The position numbers and the translations under genes are program-made. 64,000 nucleotides of DNA from Lanius collurio (taxonomy: Eukaryota > Chordata > Aves > Passeriformes > Laniidae): assembly GCA_020086605.1 (NCBI GenBank), contig JACBWW010000021.1:590209-654208 (forward strand). Reading direction: 5' to 3'. Below, one piece after another: positions 63,095 through 64,000 of the stretch. Position 1 is the first letter of the stretch. Every line of letters starts with the position of its first letter. The notes beneath the pieces are model-generated. The model made no database searches and had not been told where the DNA came from. It saw only the letters and a list, made by a program, of their open reading frames with translations.

Positions 63095-63440
63095 AATCAT
63101 AGAATTGTATAGGTTGGAAAAGACCCCTACAACCATCAAGTCCATCCACTTGCCCAGCACAGCCAAGGCCACCACTGACCCATGTCCCCAAGTGCCACAT
63201 CCACACAGCTTTTAAATCCCTGCAGGGATGGTGATTCCACCACCACTGCCCTGGCCAGCCTGTGCCAAGTTTGGCAACCCTTTAGATGAAAGAATTTGCC
63301 TAATATCCAATCTAAACCTCCCTTAGTGCATCTTGAAACTGTTTCCTCTAGTCTTGTTGCTTGTTACCTGGGAGATGAGACTGACCCCCACCTCCCTACA
63401 ACCTCCTCCAAGGTTCTATCTGATGTAGGGATATTGCAGT
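63095..63440 (-). mobile_element. CR1 LINE 3' fragment, different subfamily
   Basis: The plus strand begins AATCATAGAATTGTATAGG and continues 'aaaagacccctacaaccatc', 'aagtccatccacttgccca', 'catgtccccaagtgccaca', 'gggatggtgattccacca', 'cctaatatccaatctaaacc', 'gcttgttacctgggagatg' and 'acccccacctccctacaac'. This is an antisense CR1 tail, but the first 100 bp follow another subfamily than the copies at 2.5 and 14.6 kb (the 'accatcaagtcc..ccatgtcccc' type rather than the 'ccaaccccctgcc' type). It is 5'-truncated near 63,440 and dead. Confidence 0.93.
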
Positions 63441-64000
63441 AACTGTTCACCTGCTTTTACTTGTTTCCTGAAATGGATTTTTTGCAAGGAAAATGTGACA
63501 TTGTGGCCAGCAAACAGTATCAGTGCATCATGGGACTTGTCTCAACTCTGTGTTACACAAGCTGATGGTCTCTGGACAGTGTCTGAAACAGCCTTTCCAA
63601 TGCTGAGACACCCAACCTTTTTCTGGAATCCAAATTGCAAGGAAATGAAAGTACAGGGAGTTGACATGACTGCAAACAGCAGCTGGCTTTAAAGGTTCTT
63701 TTACTCATATTTGTGCAGATACAAGAGGAGAGGAGCTTTCTGTGTTGCTGTCCCTTCAGTTGGTGGCACATCCCTGATAATGTTTCTAAACTGGCATTCT
63801 TTTGGCAGTTTGAGAGTCCCACATTTTGCCTGGAACTCATGAGCTGGGGAAGAGTGCTGGGGGCACACAAGCCCTGGCAAAAGCAGCGCCGTGGGGAGGC
63901 ACTGGGGTCTCTGTCCCACGGGAGGGAACAGGGCAGGCACCTCTGTGAGCGACCCAGCAGCCTCCTGCTGTCTAACAGAAATCTGTTAGAGCATCCAGGG
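63441..64000. other. Unique non-coding sequence
   Basis: Nothing recognised to the right edge. Confidence 0.4.

Noticed and set aside
1..64000. CRISPR arrays, operons, prokaryotic promoters, tRNA or rRNA genes
   Set aside because: No regularly spaced repeats, no compact coding, no tRNA B-box with plausible fold. CR1 and MIR repeats and CpG depletion show vertebrate DNA.

Overview
The window looks like vertebrate nuclear DNA from a bird, most likely a neognath and possibly a songbird. Four chicken-repeat-1 (CR1) LINE tails, two solo-LTR-like endogenous retrovirus remnants and several worn MIR/amniote-SINE fragments point to this. Bulk CpG is low, with one sharp CpG island. I found no gene whose protein I recognise, no convincing multi-exon structure, and no tRNA, rRNA or CRISPR array. 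Most open frames are the chance frames expected in 64 kb; the longest lie in GC-rich or tandemly repeated DNA. The window is best read as intergenic or intronic sequence.

Layout. 1-700: a CpG island (about 90-600) with a good CTCF-type motif and a CA microsatellite; it may be the promoter or first exon of a gene running off the left edge. 700-17,400: unique sequence with a CR1 tail (2484-2632), two identical 63-bp blocks 1.5 kb apart (4585-4647 and 6108-6170), a strong G-quadruplex motif (8991-9005), a CATA microsatellite and a second CR1 (14,591-15,095). 17,400-19,500: the most mobile-element-rich part, with a CR1 carrying an internal 43-bp microinversion and a 1,440-bp LTR (18,040-19,479) bounded by TG...CA and a perfect 5-bp target-site duplication (TSD). 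That LTR holds a 48-bp tandem repeat and a GC-rich G4 motif.

19,500-57,000: mostly AT-richer unique DNA. It holds possible enhancers rich in homeodomain or POU sites (about 23,440-23,700, 49,600-50,060 and 51,340-51,680), amniote MIR-like SINE remnants (29,881-30,060; 39,945-40,005; 40,323-40,390; 50,141-50,350; 55,276-55,440), a perfect 43-nt hairpin (36,850-36,892), homopolymer tracts, and one weak exon-like open frame on the minus strand (about 51,989-52,268). 57,000-64,000: a short (296 bp) minus-strand solo-LTR candidate (57,367-57,662), a homeodomain-site cluster near 58,800-58,900 and a CR1 of a different subfamily (63,095-63,440).

There is no gene cluster or operon logic here. The notable content is genome-evolution signal (template-switch palindromes, a microinversion, a duplicated 63-mer, LTR structure) and candidate regulatory DNA. 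No conservation, expression or database data were available, so all regulatory calls are tentative.
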